From a virus, in IMG/VR virus record IMGVR_UViG_3300024255_000011, positions 1 to 64,000 of that record: a DNA stretch of 64,000 bases. The stretch is one strand, 5' to 3'. The notes under the pieces are model-generated. The model did not search any database and had not been told where the DNA came from. It saw only the letters and a program-made list of their open reading frames with translations. This document shows positions 43,594 through 54,100 of this stretch, one piece after another. Position 1 is the first letter of the stretch. Each line of letters starts with the position of its first letter. Made by a program: the position numbers and the translations under genes.

Positions 43594-43946
43594 TAGAGGC
43601 TCTCCAATTCTGGAACGTTATCAAAGTTTAAAGTATGAGTGATCATTCGAACTTCTTCTTGTCCAATTATCTGTGGTCCTGGATCTTCAACATTAACACC
43701 AGTGGATGCTGCGAACTCAAGTTTAGGCCCACTTGTGCCTCCACCAGATCCACCAGAACCATCGCCACTAGGAGTACCAAAATCGAAGCTAAGTACCCAC
43801 CTTCCCACTAAGTGTCTTTCTGACACTGGGAGATCTTGTTTTTGGTCACTATCACTAGTGATGTAAGTCCAGACTTTGTATCCATCTCCTGTGGAAAGTG
43901 CCTGTCCCTCAGTGGCGGGTAATGCGACTGGGTATAAGATCGACAT
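43593..43946 (-). CDS. Small unknown appendage protein (117 residues)
   Basis: The protein has 117 residues. The first half is beta-rich with GYKVWTYITSDSDQKQD and RHLVGRWVLSFDF. A Gly/Ser linker (GDGSGGSGGGTSG) leads to an acidic C-terminal part. A late promoter core lies 19 bases upstream. It may be an adaptor between fibre subunits, but this is only inferred from position. Confidence 0.65.
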   Translation of the reverse strand: MSILYPVALPATEGQALSTGDGYKVWTYITSDSDQKQDLPVSERHLVGRWVLSFDFGTPSGDGSGGSGGGTSGPKLEFAASTGVNVEDPGPQIIGQEEVRMITHTLNFDNVPELESL

Positions 43947-43964
43947 GGTATCAACTTTTATTAT

Positions 43965-43971
43965 TATTTAT
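43965..43971 (-). promoter_or_regulatory. Late promoter core upstream of the 117-residue gene
   Basis: The minus strand reads GTGATAAATAATAAT, 19 bases before the ATG at 43946. Confidence 0.55.
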
Positions 43972-43974
43972 CAC

Positions 43975-44024
43975 GACAAGATCCATTGTGAACATGTTAG
44001 ACAAGATCCATTGTGAACATGTTA
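43975..44024. repeat. Perfect 25-base tandem duplication at the end of a gene
   Basis: Bases 43975-43999 and 44000-44024 are the same 25-mer (GACAAGATCCATTG...TGTTA). The second copy codes the end of the 400-residue protein. The join of the two copies makes its TAA stop. Confidence 0.95.
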
Positions 44025-45199
44025 CCTGGATTGCGATAGTACTCTACTGCTTCATTTATATGGTCGCCGGGTCTGAATATTCTAACAAATTTTCGATCCT
44101 CCTCTCCACCAGCGGAGTCAAAATTGCATTGACCTTTATATTCCATTTCTAATAATTTTACATCCCACATATCAAGCCACATAGAACTACCAACATAACC
44201 AGATTGCCTGGATGAGTGAACCGAAGTGGCAATGAACCCAACACATATCATCTTTTCATCCCAGACCTTATTGGCTGCGTTCTTGCTTATGGTAAGTGTA
44301 GCCACGCCTTGAACCCGCGGGTTCCATGTACTATTGCCTTTTGGGCCATGTTCTTCCCAAATCTTCCCACCTCTTGAGTGGGTGGTAAGATTATATTCTC
44401 TTATCTTGTTATTAGCGATCCAGTACGACCCCGATTTTGTTGGCCAATCTGGTGTACCACTTTGACTCCAATCTTTAGTGACAGTGATACACTCTGCCAA
44501 GTATATTTTGGCGTCACCACTTTTAACATATGCAAGACAGAAAGCTTCAATTGGATTCCCCCCATGTTGATTATTTAAAGAAGGAAGTAAGGATTTTTTA
44601 TCTTCATTGAAGTGACATTCATACCTAAAGGTTATCGCTGATGCTCTGATATGATGGGATATTTTATCAGAATCGATGGTTGTATATGAATCTTTTCCAA
44701 ACTTGGCACCTTCCATCACACCCCACATAAACCTGTTTGAAACATTATTGTCTTGTCTTTGATATGCTCTAAACTTTACGGAACCATATTGTATACCCCT
44801 ACCATTATTAAAAAGTGTTTTGGCATTAATACCTTGTGAACTTATTTTGTTATTTTTATTGGTATCATTAATTGACCAATTGCTCCTACTCCATTCCAGC
44901 GGTTTATCATTGCCACTGAAGGCTTCACTCTCACCCATCAAATACTTAAATTTCCATTTTTTAGTCTTATTGGTACAATCTTCATAATTATAGTCAGTAA
45001 ACCCATCAGAGGTCCCGCTAAACTTTGAATTGTCGTTGCCTTTAGGACTAAAGTATCCCCCTCCCACATCGAATTCGGGTTTGGCCATTTCGAGAGCAGA
45101 ATTCAGGGGGGGATTGATTGTACTGTGTCTAAAATTTGAGGATATTCTTACAGATCGAAATGTTGCAAGACCCGTTTGACTAACGTTTGAATCTGTCAT
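43997..45199 (-). CDS. Lectin-like appendage protein (400 residues)
   Basis: The protein has 400 residues and is rich in Asn, Ser, Trp and Tyr, with a beta-sandwich pattern. The segment KMICVGFIATSVHSS, then YVGSSMWLDMWDVKLLEM, resembles the last strands of a concanavalin/LamG-type jelly roll. A similar ending is seen in the 367-residue protein at 57986 and at the end of the giant protein. The end of the gene carries a 25-base tandem duplication that supplies the stop. It is coupled to the 910-residue fibre by TAATG. Sugar binding is an inference. Confidence 0.7.
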   Translation of the reverse strand: MTDSNVSQTGLATFRSVRISSNFRHSTINPPLNSALEMAKPEFDVGGGYFSPKGNDNSKFSGTSDGFTDYNYEDCTNKTKKWKFKYLMGESEAFSGNDKPLEWSRSNWSINDTNKNNKISSQGINAKTLFNNGRGIQYGSVKFRAYQRQDNNVSNRFMWGVMEGAKFGKDSYTTIDSDKISHHIRASAITFRYECHFNEDKKSLLPSLNNQHGGNPIEAFCLAYVKSGDAKIYLAECITVTKDWSQSGTPDWPTKSGSYWIANNKIREYNLTTHSRGGKIWEEHGPKGNSTWNPRVQGVATLTISKNAANKVWDEKMICVGFIATSVHSSRQSGYVGSSMWLDMWDVKLLEMEYKGQCNFDSAGGEEDRKFVRIFRPGDHINEAVEYYRNPGNMFTMDLV

Positions 45200-47931
45200 T
45201 AGCTGACCCTCAATTGTAATTGAGAACTACTACTACTGTAGTAAAATCCACCCACCTCGACGTTACTTTGTTGGCTTTCTCCCAGATAACAAACTTGATC
45301 ACCTGGGATAAATGGAGTGGCTTTTGTTGAAGTAGGTACCCATGCGCCCCCTTCACCCTTTTCAGGGTCCCAAATTAAACTGTGGCCATCTTGAAGGTCT
45401 TTTCCGTCACCATAATCAAAATCTTGTAATTCGTTCGCTGAAATCTTGTAAACATCAACAGAGACCTGACCATTCTCATCGGTCGACATCTTCAGATTGT
45501 TAGACCGCGATACTAAGTATGATGTCTTGTTGGCTAGCCCGCTTCCGCCACCGCCGGTTTGAGGGTATTCACACCATAAGAAATCCTTATTAACAGCATC
45601 GGTGCCAAAGATACATCGATCCACATTTTGGATTGTCTTACCTAAAACATTTAAAATTTTATCTCGGATTTCCAGTGTAGGGGTTTCTGAGAATGAGAAG
45701 GTAAAGTTTTGACTGTTAGTGTTAACAAAGGTTACACCATTCGCATTTGCCACCGCTGGATAGTAAGTTGAAGTCGCTTTCTCTCCGTCGAATTTAAAGA
45801 AGGTTCTATCTCCATTATCCTCATGTAATAAAAGGTCCCTATGTCCAATTGTAGTTTTACCAGTATTTTCAACTGAGAATAACTTATAACCTTCTGTGGT
45901 GTGTATTTTGAGTCCGTCCTCAGCAGTAGCACTTGGGATTCTGATGTGCAAACGACCTGTCATATTATCACCTGACTTGAATACAAACAAGTCATTGACA
46001 TCATCAAGGGTCAGACCAGAGGTTTTATCATAGAACTTAATTTTGTAATTAAATCCCTGTTGGATAACATCAGAGTTCTTAAAGAGTTCAACACCAGTGA
46101 TGATCATTACACCATTAGGCTTCACCTCCATTGCTACAGATCTATAAACTGCGTATGCAGTCGTTCTTGCATCTGAAGATGAGATTTCAAAATAATCACC
46201 AACCTTTAGGAGTGCACCAAAATCAAGTGTAACAGGATCATCAGAACCAATCACTGATGTCCTGGGATCAATAACAACAACGTCTACGTCTCTTTGTTCT
46301 GTATTACCACCATCAACCTGGTAATCTTGAACAAAAGTTTTCCAATCAAAGATCTTACTTTCTGAGTAAAGAGGATCATTTGAATCTGCAGGTTTAATAG
46401 TTGCCGCAATACATTGAGCCCAAAAAAGACCATTTTCGTATTCAGTTGGGTCATAACTACTAGCGTCGCCCACGTCATATCCTGGATAATGTTTGGACGT
46501 ATTTGTTGGATCCTCAATATCATATCCTATATTAAGACTATCATCACATTCTGATGACTCTCCATCTAAAAGCATCCTATACTGGAAGACATCAGTGGCG
46601 TTTGCCAGTGTATCGATTCTCTGACTGACGTCTGTAATCTTATTATCCAACAATGAATCCATCAGATCCACATAGGCTCTAGGAGGGATAATACCAGGGT
46701 TAGCAGAATACTCTGGACTAATCAGGTTAGGGGGGAATAGATATTCTGAGGCTTTCTCAAGTACTACTCTGTCAGTGATAGTGGTGAACGCTGGGGTTGT
46801 AATGGCTCCCAGGTCATCAAATACTTCTGGTTCATACTTAATTTTTGTTGCACCATTGTGGTTAATGTGCCATGGTCCATTGAAATTGAATTTAGTTATT
46901 TCATTGGTAACAATATTAACAATATTCTCTTTAGGATTTGTGATTTCCAAGACTGGAAAATTCTGATCTAACTGAGAGAATCCAGTGATTTTGAAGGTTG
47001 GTCCAATGACTGGGTTTGTCGTTTGGATACCAGTTGTAAGTGCAGCTTGAATTGGGTTATTTACATCAGTGATGGATACAAACAACCCTCCACTCATAGA
47101 GTCACCAATCTTATTGACATATACTTTATCTAACGTGCTCTGTAGATCGATGACTAGCTTTACAAGATATCTGTTATCGCCATCTTGTACAGAAGGTTTT
47201 CCTAACAGAGGTTGTGATGCAACATGCTCAACATCAAACTGATACAGATAAGAAGGATCAGACTGTGTGCTGTTGGCCTCAAGAACTTTTGGGCCAATGT
47301 TTATGATCTTATAAAAACCATAATTAAAATTATCAACAACATCATTACCATTACCATCCTTAGTAATGTTTATAATCTCAATTAGAGACCCGAGGGTAGC
47401 TAGATCTAGATCGATCTTTTCGCCAACTGCTGGGGTGTCACTGATGAACACAGACAGTACATCTTGCCATAGATAATTAGATGTAGCGAGATAGAATTTT
47501 TTTCTGGAATCCTCAATCGTACTACCTGCAATGCTGTCACTATAGACAGGCAAGATAGATCTCTTACAAGCATCAAATTCTTCACCGATTGTGCCTGCAC
47601 AATTATTGGCACTCAGAACCTCAAAGTTTCCTGCGGCAACTGCATCAATCGCGTATGTGTACTCGTGTTGGATAAGAGTATCATAAAGTTCATTAGAGAT
47701 CTTGACAATTCTGTCAGTCAACCCATCAATCTGGGCGTAAATTTCAGAATCTCCATCCTTTCTGTCTTGAATTTCTCCTTCAATCTTTTGATCTAGTTCA
47801 CTCAGATCTGTATTGAAATCGTCAAGTACGTATCCTGCGATATCAGAAAGGGTAGTAGTTCCTTTTTTATATCGTTTGGATCCGCCATCACCTCTTTGAA
47901 CGTAAAACTGATCGTTTGGTAAAAGTGCCAT
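45199..47931 (-). CDS. Large fibre protein with shared N-terminal module (910 residues)
   Basis: The N-terminus NDQFYVQRGDGGSKRYKKG is the shared module. A long coiled coil follows (LDQKIEGEIQDRKDGDSEI, then LTDRIVKISNELYDTLIQHE). Further joints include KIGDSMSGGLFV and GDNMTGRLHIRI with VENTGKTTIGHRDLLLHE, typical of T4-like long-fibre shafts. The C-terminal 250 residues are mixed, with a Trp-containing display-type ending (GGFYYSSSSSQLQLRVS). It is likely a major fibre or side-fibre component. It couples to the lectin-like gene downstream. Confidence 0.78.
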   Translation of the reverse strand: MALLPNDQFYVQRGDGGSKRYKKGTTTLSDIAGYVLDDFNTDLSELDQKIEGEIQDRKDGDSEIYAQIDGLTDRIVKISNELYDTLIQHEYTYAIDAVAAGNFEVLSANNCAGTIGEEFDACKRSILPVYSDSIAGSTIEDSRKKFYLATSNYLWQDVLSVFISDTPAVGEKIDLDLATLGSLIEIINITKDGNGNDVVDNFNYGFYKIINIGPKVLEANSTQSDPSYLYQFDVEHVASQPLLGKPSVQDGDNRYLVKLVIDLQSTLDKVYVNKIGDSMSGGLFVSITDVNNPIQAALTTGIQTTNPVIGPTFKITGFSQLDQNFPVLEITNPKENIVNIVTNEITKFNFNGPWHINHNGATKIKYEPEVFDDLGAITTPAFTTITDRVVLEKASEYLFPPNLISPEYSANPGIIPPRAYVDLMDSLLDNKITDVSQRIDTLANATDVFQYRMLLDGESSECDDSLNIGYDIEDPTNTSKHYPGYDVGDASSYDPTEYENGLFWAQCIAATIKPADSNDPLYSESKIFDWKTFVQDYQVDGGNTEQRDVDVVVIDPRTSVIGSDDPVTLDFGALLKVGDYFEISSSDARTTAYAVYRSVAMEVKPNGVMIITGVELFKNSDVIQQGFNYKIKFYDKTSGLTLDDVNDLFVFKSGDNMTGRLHIRIPSATAEDGLKIHTTEGYKLFSVENTGKTTIGHRDLLLHEDNGDRTFFKFDGEKATSTYYPAVANANGVTFVNTNSQNFTFSFSETPTLEIRDKILNVLGKTIQNVDRCIFGTDAVNKDFLWCEYPQTGGGGSGLANKTSYLVSRSNNLKMSTDENGQVSVDVYKISANELQDFDYGDGKDLQDGHSLIWDPEKGEGGAWVPTSTKATPFIPGDQVCYLGESQQSNVEVGGFYYSSSSSQLQLRVS

Positions 47932-47935
47932 TTTA

Positions 47936-48157
47936 TTAAATCTCGGTTAAATCCTGAACATCAAAGTCGGTAATAATATTACCTTTAGATGCAATGTGAG
48001 TAATTGGTAAGTTTGCCACGAACTCTACAGAATCGAATCCGACAAGTTCCCAACGGTTCTTGCCTTCACTATACTGCCAAGTTCTGTTGATTTGGGTACC
48101 ATTTACGATGTTGGTACCATTATCAACTGAGGGGTCTGTTGGAAACGGTAGTGCCAT
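47936..48157 (-). CDS. Small adaptor-like virion protein (73 residues)
   Basis: The protein has 73 residues. FPTDPSVDNGTNIVNGTQIN and RTWQYSEGKNRWELVG form the NxWxYxxxxxxW display motif widespread at the ends of phage fibre parts. A late promoter core is upstream and the 910-residue fibre follows after four bases. It may be a small cap or adaptor for the giant or the 910-residue fibre. Confidence 0.65.
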   Translation of the reverse strand: MALPFPTDPSVDNGTNIVNGTQINRTWQYSEGKNRWELVGFDSVEFVANLPITHIASKGNIITDFDVQDLTEI

Positions 48158-48173
48158 GTTTTTTAGTTTTAGT

Positions 48174-48180
48174 TATTTAT
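48174..48180 (-). promoter_or_regulatory. Late promoter core for the operon 48157-43997
   Basis: The minus strand reads ACTAATAAATAACTAAA, 17 bases before the ATG at 48157 and immediately after the giant gene. Confidence 0.55.
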
Positions 48181-48183
48181 TAG

Positions 48184-51100
48184 TTATTCATCGGGATGAG
48201 GTGGGTTGTCATATTGATGTATTGGTGCCAAATTAGAAATGACGAAAGTCCTACCAGTTTTAACATTATCCTCACCAACCCAGATACATGCCGAAATACC
48301 TTTAAAGTGAACTCCAGCTGGGATCTTTTGATCACCCATAAGTCTCATATGAATGAGGTTATTGTTTTTATTGAGTTGGTTCATCTGATGATTAGATGAA
48401 GTATTATCGAAGCTGTTTCTGAACTTGTAGTTTGTAGAGCTGTCTGGAGTAAGTTTAACTGCAACACTCTTAAGAATTGTGTCGGGTTCCAAAAGATCTG
48501 GAACATCAAAACTTAGATGCATCTGAACAATCTGCCAGTTTCCTGCGTTTTCTGTTTTGCTATTGTAATCATAGAATAACATGTCAAACTCGATACCAGG
48601 TATGAATTCTCCATTGGGTATCTTAAAACCAAATGGGTCTTTCTCGGTACCATTAAGTATCTCCCAACCATAGCAGTGGTTAGATGAATTAGATGAATAC
48701 ATCACATCTGTGGTTAACCCAGCTCCTCTGACACTAAAGATATTGTCAATATTATTAGCGGAACCAAAAGTGGTTGGATAAGAAGTGACATTGCGTCCAC
48801 TATCATAGTTGGAAGCTAACTTGTATTGGGCTCCTGCGTATGATTTCCAGAAACCTTGTTTACCCATTTGAGGTGAGTATGTCAAGCTAGGTTGGAACCA
48901 CTTCTTTCTGATATCAAATCCAGTCAATTGACGATTTTCATCAATCGAAGTGTCAATGGCATATGATCGATATGAAGTAGTACTAGTTTTGTAGGGGTCA
49001 TCAAGTTCTACGTTTCTGAACCCAGTATCACCGTCCCATGGAACATATTTACGTAATGCCTTTCTGACATTGCCACCATCCAACTGAGTGTAATTGAATC
49101 CATGAGTTGCAGTCAAGTTCATGACTTCGAACTCTTTTTTGAGCGTGTTATCACCAGTAGATTTGACACACTTTGCATTTGTCAAATGGAACAAGTATCC
49201 ATTGTGTCTGACTCTCATTATTCTAGCCCACGCTCTGACAGCATGGTCTGCAACAAAGTTGAAATATATTGGATCATTACTTAACCCAGTATAGAACTCT
49301 TCATCATTTGTAATGTACTCTGGGTTAAATGGATCACCATATGTACGTTTATTATCTTCAGTAATCTCAATCTTTTTCCTTCTGATTGGATACTTGTTTC
49401 CAGGTCCTTCATCTACCATCTCAAGTAGAGTTTCGAATGGTGCCATCGCGGCGAAGTATAGCAAGAACCCAAGTAGAGCCGCCAACAGTGCTGCAATTGC
49501 CATGAGGATTTCCTTCAGGAAGGGAATATCATCAAGGTGAAGATCTTTATGTACCCTCTTATATTTCCAAGGACTTAAGTGACCATCTGGACTCCAAGTT
49601 TTTGGGTTAATACCACTCGTTGGCGTGTTTTTATTACTCTTGTCGCAAACAACAAAGAATATATAATCATACCCTATTGGAGCTGTAAGAGTAAACTTTT
49701 TGTCTACTTTTGAATTTGGATCCAATACTCTACTATTATACTTGAAATCAGTCTTAGTCGGCCGCTTATCACCAAAGGGATTGTTGGGCCCGTCTCCAAC
49801 AGATTTACACCACACAACTTGATACCTAAGATCTTTTGATTTCGTGTTGTTGTTATAAGACGGAACACCACTTTCCATCCATGAAGCATACTTAAACTCA
49901 TAAGTACTACCACCAATAATCTTACCACCATTTTTAGGAGGTTGTGCGGCACTATATCTCCATCTTGTTTCTGAGAGATCGAACTCTTTGCCTGATACTA
50001 GATTTTTGTTTCCAGGGAAAGACGGACCTCTTTGCCACTCTTTCTTTTTGATACGAACAGGTACTTCCTCTCCGCGTGGACTCCAGTCTTCAAATGATCT
50101 ACCGGAATCAGCATCGAAGTTACCAACACCAAAGATAATATACTTCGGATGTACATCCTCGTGAGGCTCAATTGGAACGGTACTTCCCTTTGCTGAGCGT
50201 TTAGCGAATGTGCCTTGATAATGGAAATAGAATCTATCATTATTATCATTCGGACTCAAATGCTTTCTCTCCTCAACCACAAACACGGACAGAGCGAAAT
50301 CGATATTTTGTGTGAGTTCAACATAGAAGTCATCAAGGTGAGCATCACCATTGATACTCAATGTATTCAGTGGTTTGATCCACTTAGAATCCGTAAACTC
50401 TGGTAAATATTGTTTCCCCGGTGCTCCTGGTTGGTCCCAAGTATGACCAGTATCACCCCAATAGGCGGGCCCAGTTATTGAATCTACCTCTCTGAAGGTC
50501 AATGGTGAAGGTTCTCCCTTAGGACTCCAATCAGTAACTAGAGGAGTTTCGTGTATGGCCTTGATGTATGTTGCAGACAGGATGAGGCCATCCTTGGAAA
50601 CGTCGATATTGATTTCCTGTTGGGTGTCCTGAAAATTTGCAATCTTCTTAAATTGTAGATCAACCCTATTTGTTAATGGATTTAAGGGATCTGGATTTTG
50701 GGTTGGATCAAACTCATAAATTTGGATTTCTTGGAAGTGAGCGAGCGCAGTCGCTGATTTTGGTTTAACTTGGTATCTACGACCAGCTTTGACCTTAATG
50801 TATCTCAGAGGTGATTCGAAATGAGTGTTACCAAATTCAGGAGGATCTACAGCTTCTTGTTCACCACCCCAATACAGGGGCCCTTCAGTTTTCCACTTTT
50901 CTTGTTCTTTAAATTTAAAACGAACAGGTTCCCCATCTCTATTAAATTTTCCAATAGCTTGCTTGCCATACCAACCATAGAATATCCTTGTTACTCCCTT
51001 AGGAGTCTTAAAGGTCATGCCATCACTCTGAGTGTCGGTTGTAATTACTGGACCCTTTTCATAGAACATATCCCTTACTTTGTCGGGTATATGATAGCTA

Positions 51101-54100
51101 TTATCGACAATGAGCCAACGAAGTAGATCCTCTGGGTGTGTACCTTGTAGTGGGATGGGAGGCCAAGACTTCGTATTATCACTTTCATCCTCAGCCCATT
51201 GTTGCATTTGGGCCCAGTTATTTTTGTTATCGTCTTTGATGTACCATATCTGATACGTACCACCTGATGAATTGAAGTCTGTATTCTTTTCAATAGTGTA
51301 GTAGGTTTCTGCCTTGACAGAATGTGTATTGAGACCTTTATAAAAATGGGGATCTGCTACAGATGGGAAGGTGTCCTTGCCCGATGAGTAGTATGCTGGC
51401 CCACTATAGGGCATCTCAGTCAGTGCCTCAAACTTGTGGTTGGTGGGTTCACCACTCTTACTCCAACTGTCTGGTCCTCTTTCAGAAGCATCGAAGTCAA
51501 ATGCACCAAAGACAATGGTGTCATTTTCTGCAGTGAAATCAAAGTGAGACAATTGTCTGTTTACATATCTACCAGCAACCCAATCTCTAAAGTTTGATGC
51601 ATCAGGCTTCAACTGTTTGATTTTATTTGAACTCCACATACGCATCTCATGAGGAAGATGGAGTTTATAATCATCAGGTTTGTAGATGTTATTATTGTAT
51701 ACATCATTTTGAAGTTTAGTGATCCTATACCTTCTACCTTTCCTGATGTTTGGTTCATCGTTCTTTTCGCCTAGAACAAAAGTATCACCATAGTAGTAAT
51801 CATTTTGTCCACCAGCAGAATGTGTTGGGTCTTCACCCCTCTCAATGTTAGGATACGCGTAGTAGTCAGTTACGTGCGCTCCTGGTTGGAATCCAGGGTT
51901 TGGAAGGTGTCCCTCCTGATCATACCCAGCCCAGTAAGCGGGACCTTGGAGCTCCTCAAGAGGCTCCTCTTTCCAGTAGACTCTAAGGTTTTCTCCTCTT
52001 GGATTCCATCCAGTTAGACCTGTACCTCCTTCTGATACTCTCCTTGCTCCAGTATGCCATGCACCTGATACTACCACACTCCAATTGTAGTCAATAATTT
52101 CTGGGAAGGTGAAATAAATTGCATTATCCTCACCATTGAAACTTCTATTATTGCGTTGGTGCCAGGCCCATCTATCTTCAACAGGAACATCCTGGTTACC
52201 ACAAACACCCATCATCCTAAAGTCTTTATTACCTGGTACGTTTAGGTCTCTTGGTGCTTGACCAAGAAGGAAAACGTGCATGTAGTTGGGGTTTGGTTTT
52301 TCAAGAGTAGGGTCAGCGGATGTCCATATCTTATACCTCTTACCTGGTTGCCATTGTACAGCAGTGCCTTCGTCAGTTGGTACCGCACCATTCAGAGGGT
52401 TAACCCAATGATTATTCTTAAGTTGATCAGTTGTTACGAGTGAGTACTTATTTGGATATGTCGCATCATTTTCCCAGTCAATCCAGTACTGAGACATATC
52501 ATTCGCATCTTTTTTGACCTCTCTGTACAATTCCAAGTAAAGAGGTTCACCTTTTTTAGACCACTGTTCCTCAGATTTGCCAGCAGCATATACCTTATAT
52601 TGAATATATTCTGATTGACAGAAGATGGTAACTACCTGCTCATCGTTAAGCCCTGATCTCCATACAAACTCCTCCATCTGGAATTCTTGAGCATCATTCT
52701 GAGACAGACCCTCCCTCTTAATGAATCTAAAGACAATATCAACGTTTGGTGTTCTGGCAGTTTTCTTAAATGCATATAGAATGCGTTGATTGGCGGGAGG
52801 TGGATTCTTAACGTCTATGATATCATCAGAGTTAATGTCAAATACACGTTCATATTGTTTTTTGGTTTGATCACTTTCATATAATTGACCCTCTAATTCT
52901 GACTGTGTTTGTCCGTCTAACCTTAGGATCTCTTTCATCTCTTGTGTGAGATGTATCATTGGTTTGTCGTACCTTGACCAGTTAGGTTCTTTGGGGTTAT
53001 TGCTGCTGTAAACTTCTTCGGAAGCCCAGAATCCACAACCTGTAACATCAGGCACTTCAGTGATTTCTACATCAATCCCTTCACCAAATCTACTCCAATA
53101 TTCATTAATGGGTCTGTCTACTAGGGGATTGCCCTTGTCATCATCTGTTTGGTCATAACGGAATGCACCAAAGAATAGGTAGTCTCCTTGAGCTTCAACC
53201 TCAATTGTTTTTGAAGCCCCTGAGTGTTTTGGTCTCAGAAGCAAAGAGTTATCATCTTCGTAGTGGTAAAACTTTCTGTTGGGATCACTACCAATTTCTT
53301 TATTTCCGAAACTAGGATCTTCGTAGTAATTAGGTTGAATACATCTATCATCTGTCCCCCAAATTATTCTATGGGTGTAGATCATGTTATCCCCAGGTGT
53401 GATATGGTATTTTCTACCTTTCCTTACCCTAATTGAGTTGTATGTCTCATTGTAATCATTCAAAGGGAAGTTATAATATGCACTATTGAAGTCTGGATAT
53501 CCTCTAAATCCCTTTCTGACATCAGTAACTGATCCAAAATCTCCAAATGCCCAGTAAGCAGGACCTTTTCTCAAGTCTCTGTTGCCCCTCGCACCACCCA
53601 TGTGCTCAATTGATACCTCTGGGGCTTGATTTACATGGTCACTTGTACTGATAGACACTGGCTCACCATTATTTTTCCAGTCTGCCTTAACACGGTTCGT
53701 GTTTCTGGCATGAAAGATCATATGACTAGAAGGAGGTGTGACAACAAACCCATTGTAATCATTCTTAAGTATAGTTCCACCGTAAATGAAGTTTACATGA
53801 TCATCTGGGAGATCTTTTTCTGGGAAGTTGTCAACATCAAGTCCGTGATTTGTCTCAAGTACAAAGTAAATGTCATAATCATACTTGGTTCTAGTGTCTA
53901 GTTCACCAGTATTAACATCACCTGAGTACGCAGAAACTTTTAATCTTTCGCCTTCTTCTACACGCACATTATTTGGTCTCTGACCAAAGAGACCATCAAA
54001 ATCTTCGCCAGGCAGATATCTATTAAAATGATTCAGTGGTGTTTGCCACACATCATCATGGAAATTGGGTCTTTCTCTGTTGATATGGAGCTCACCCCAG

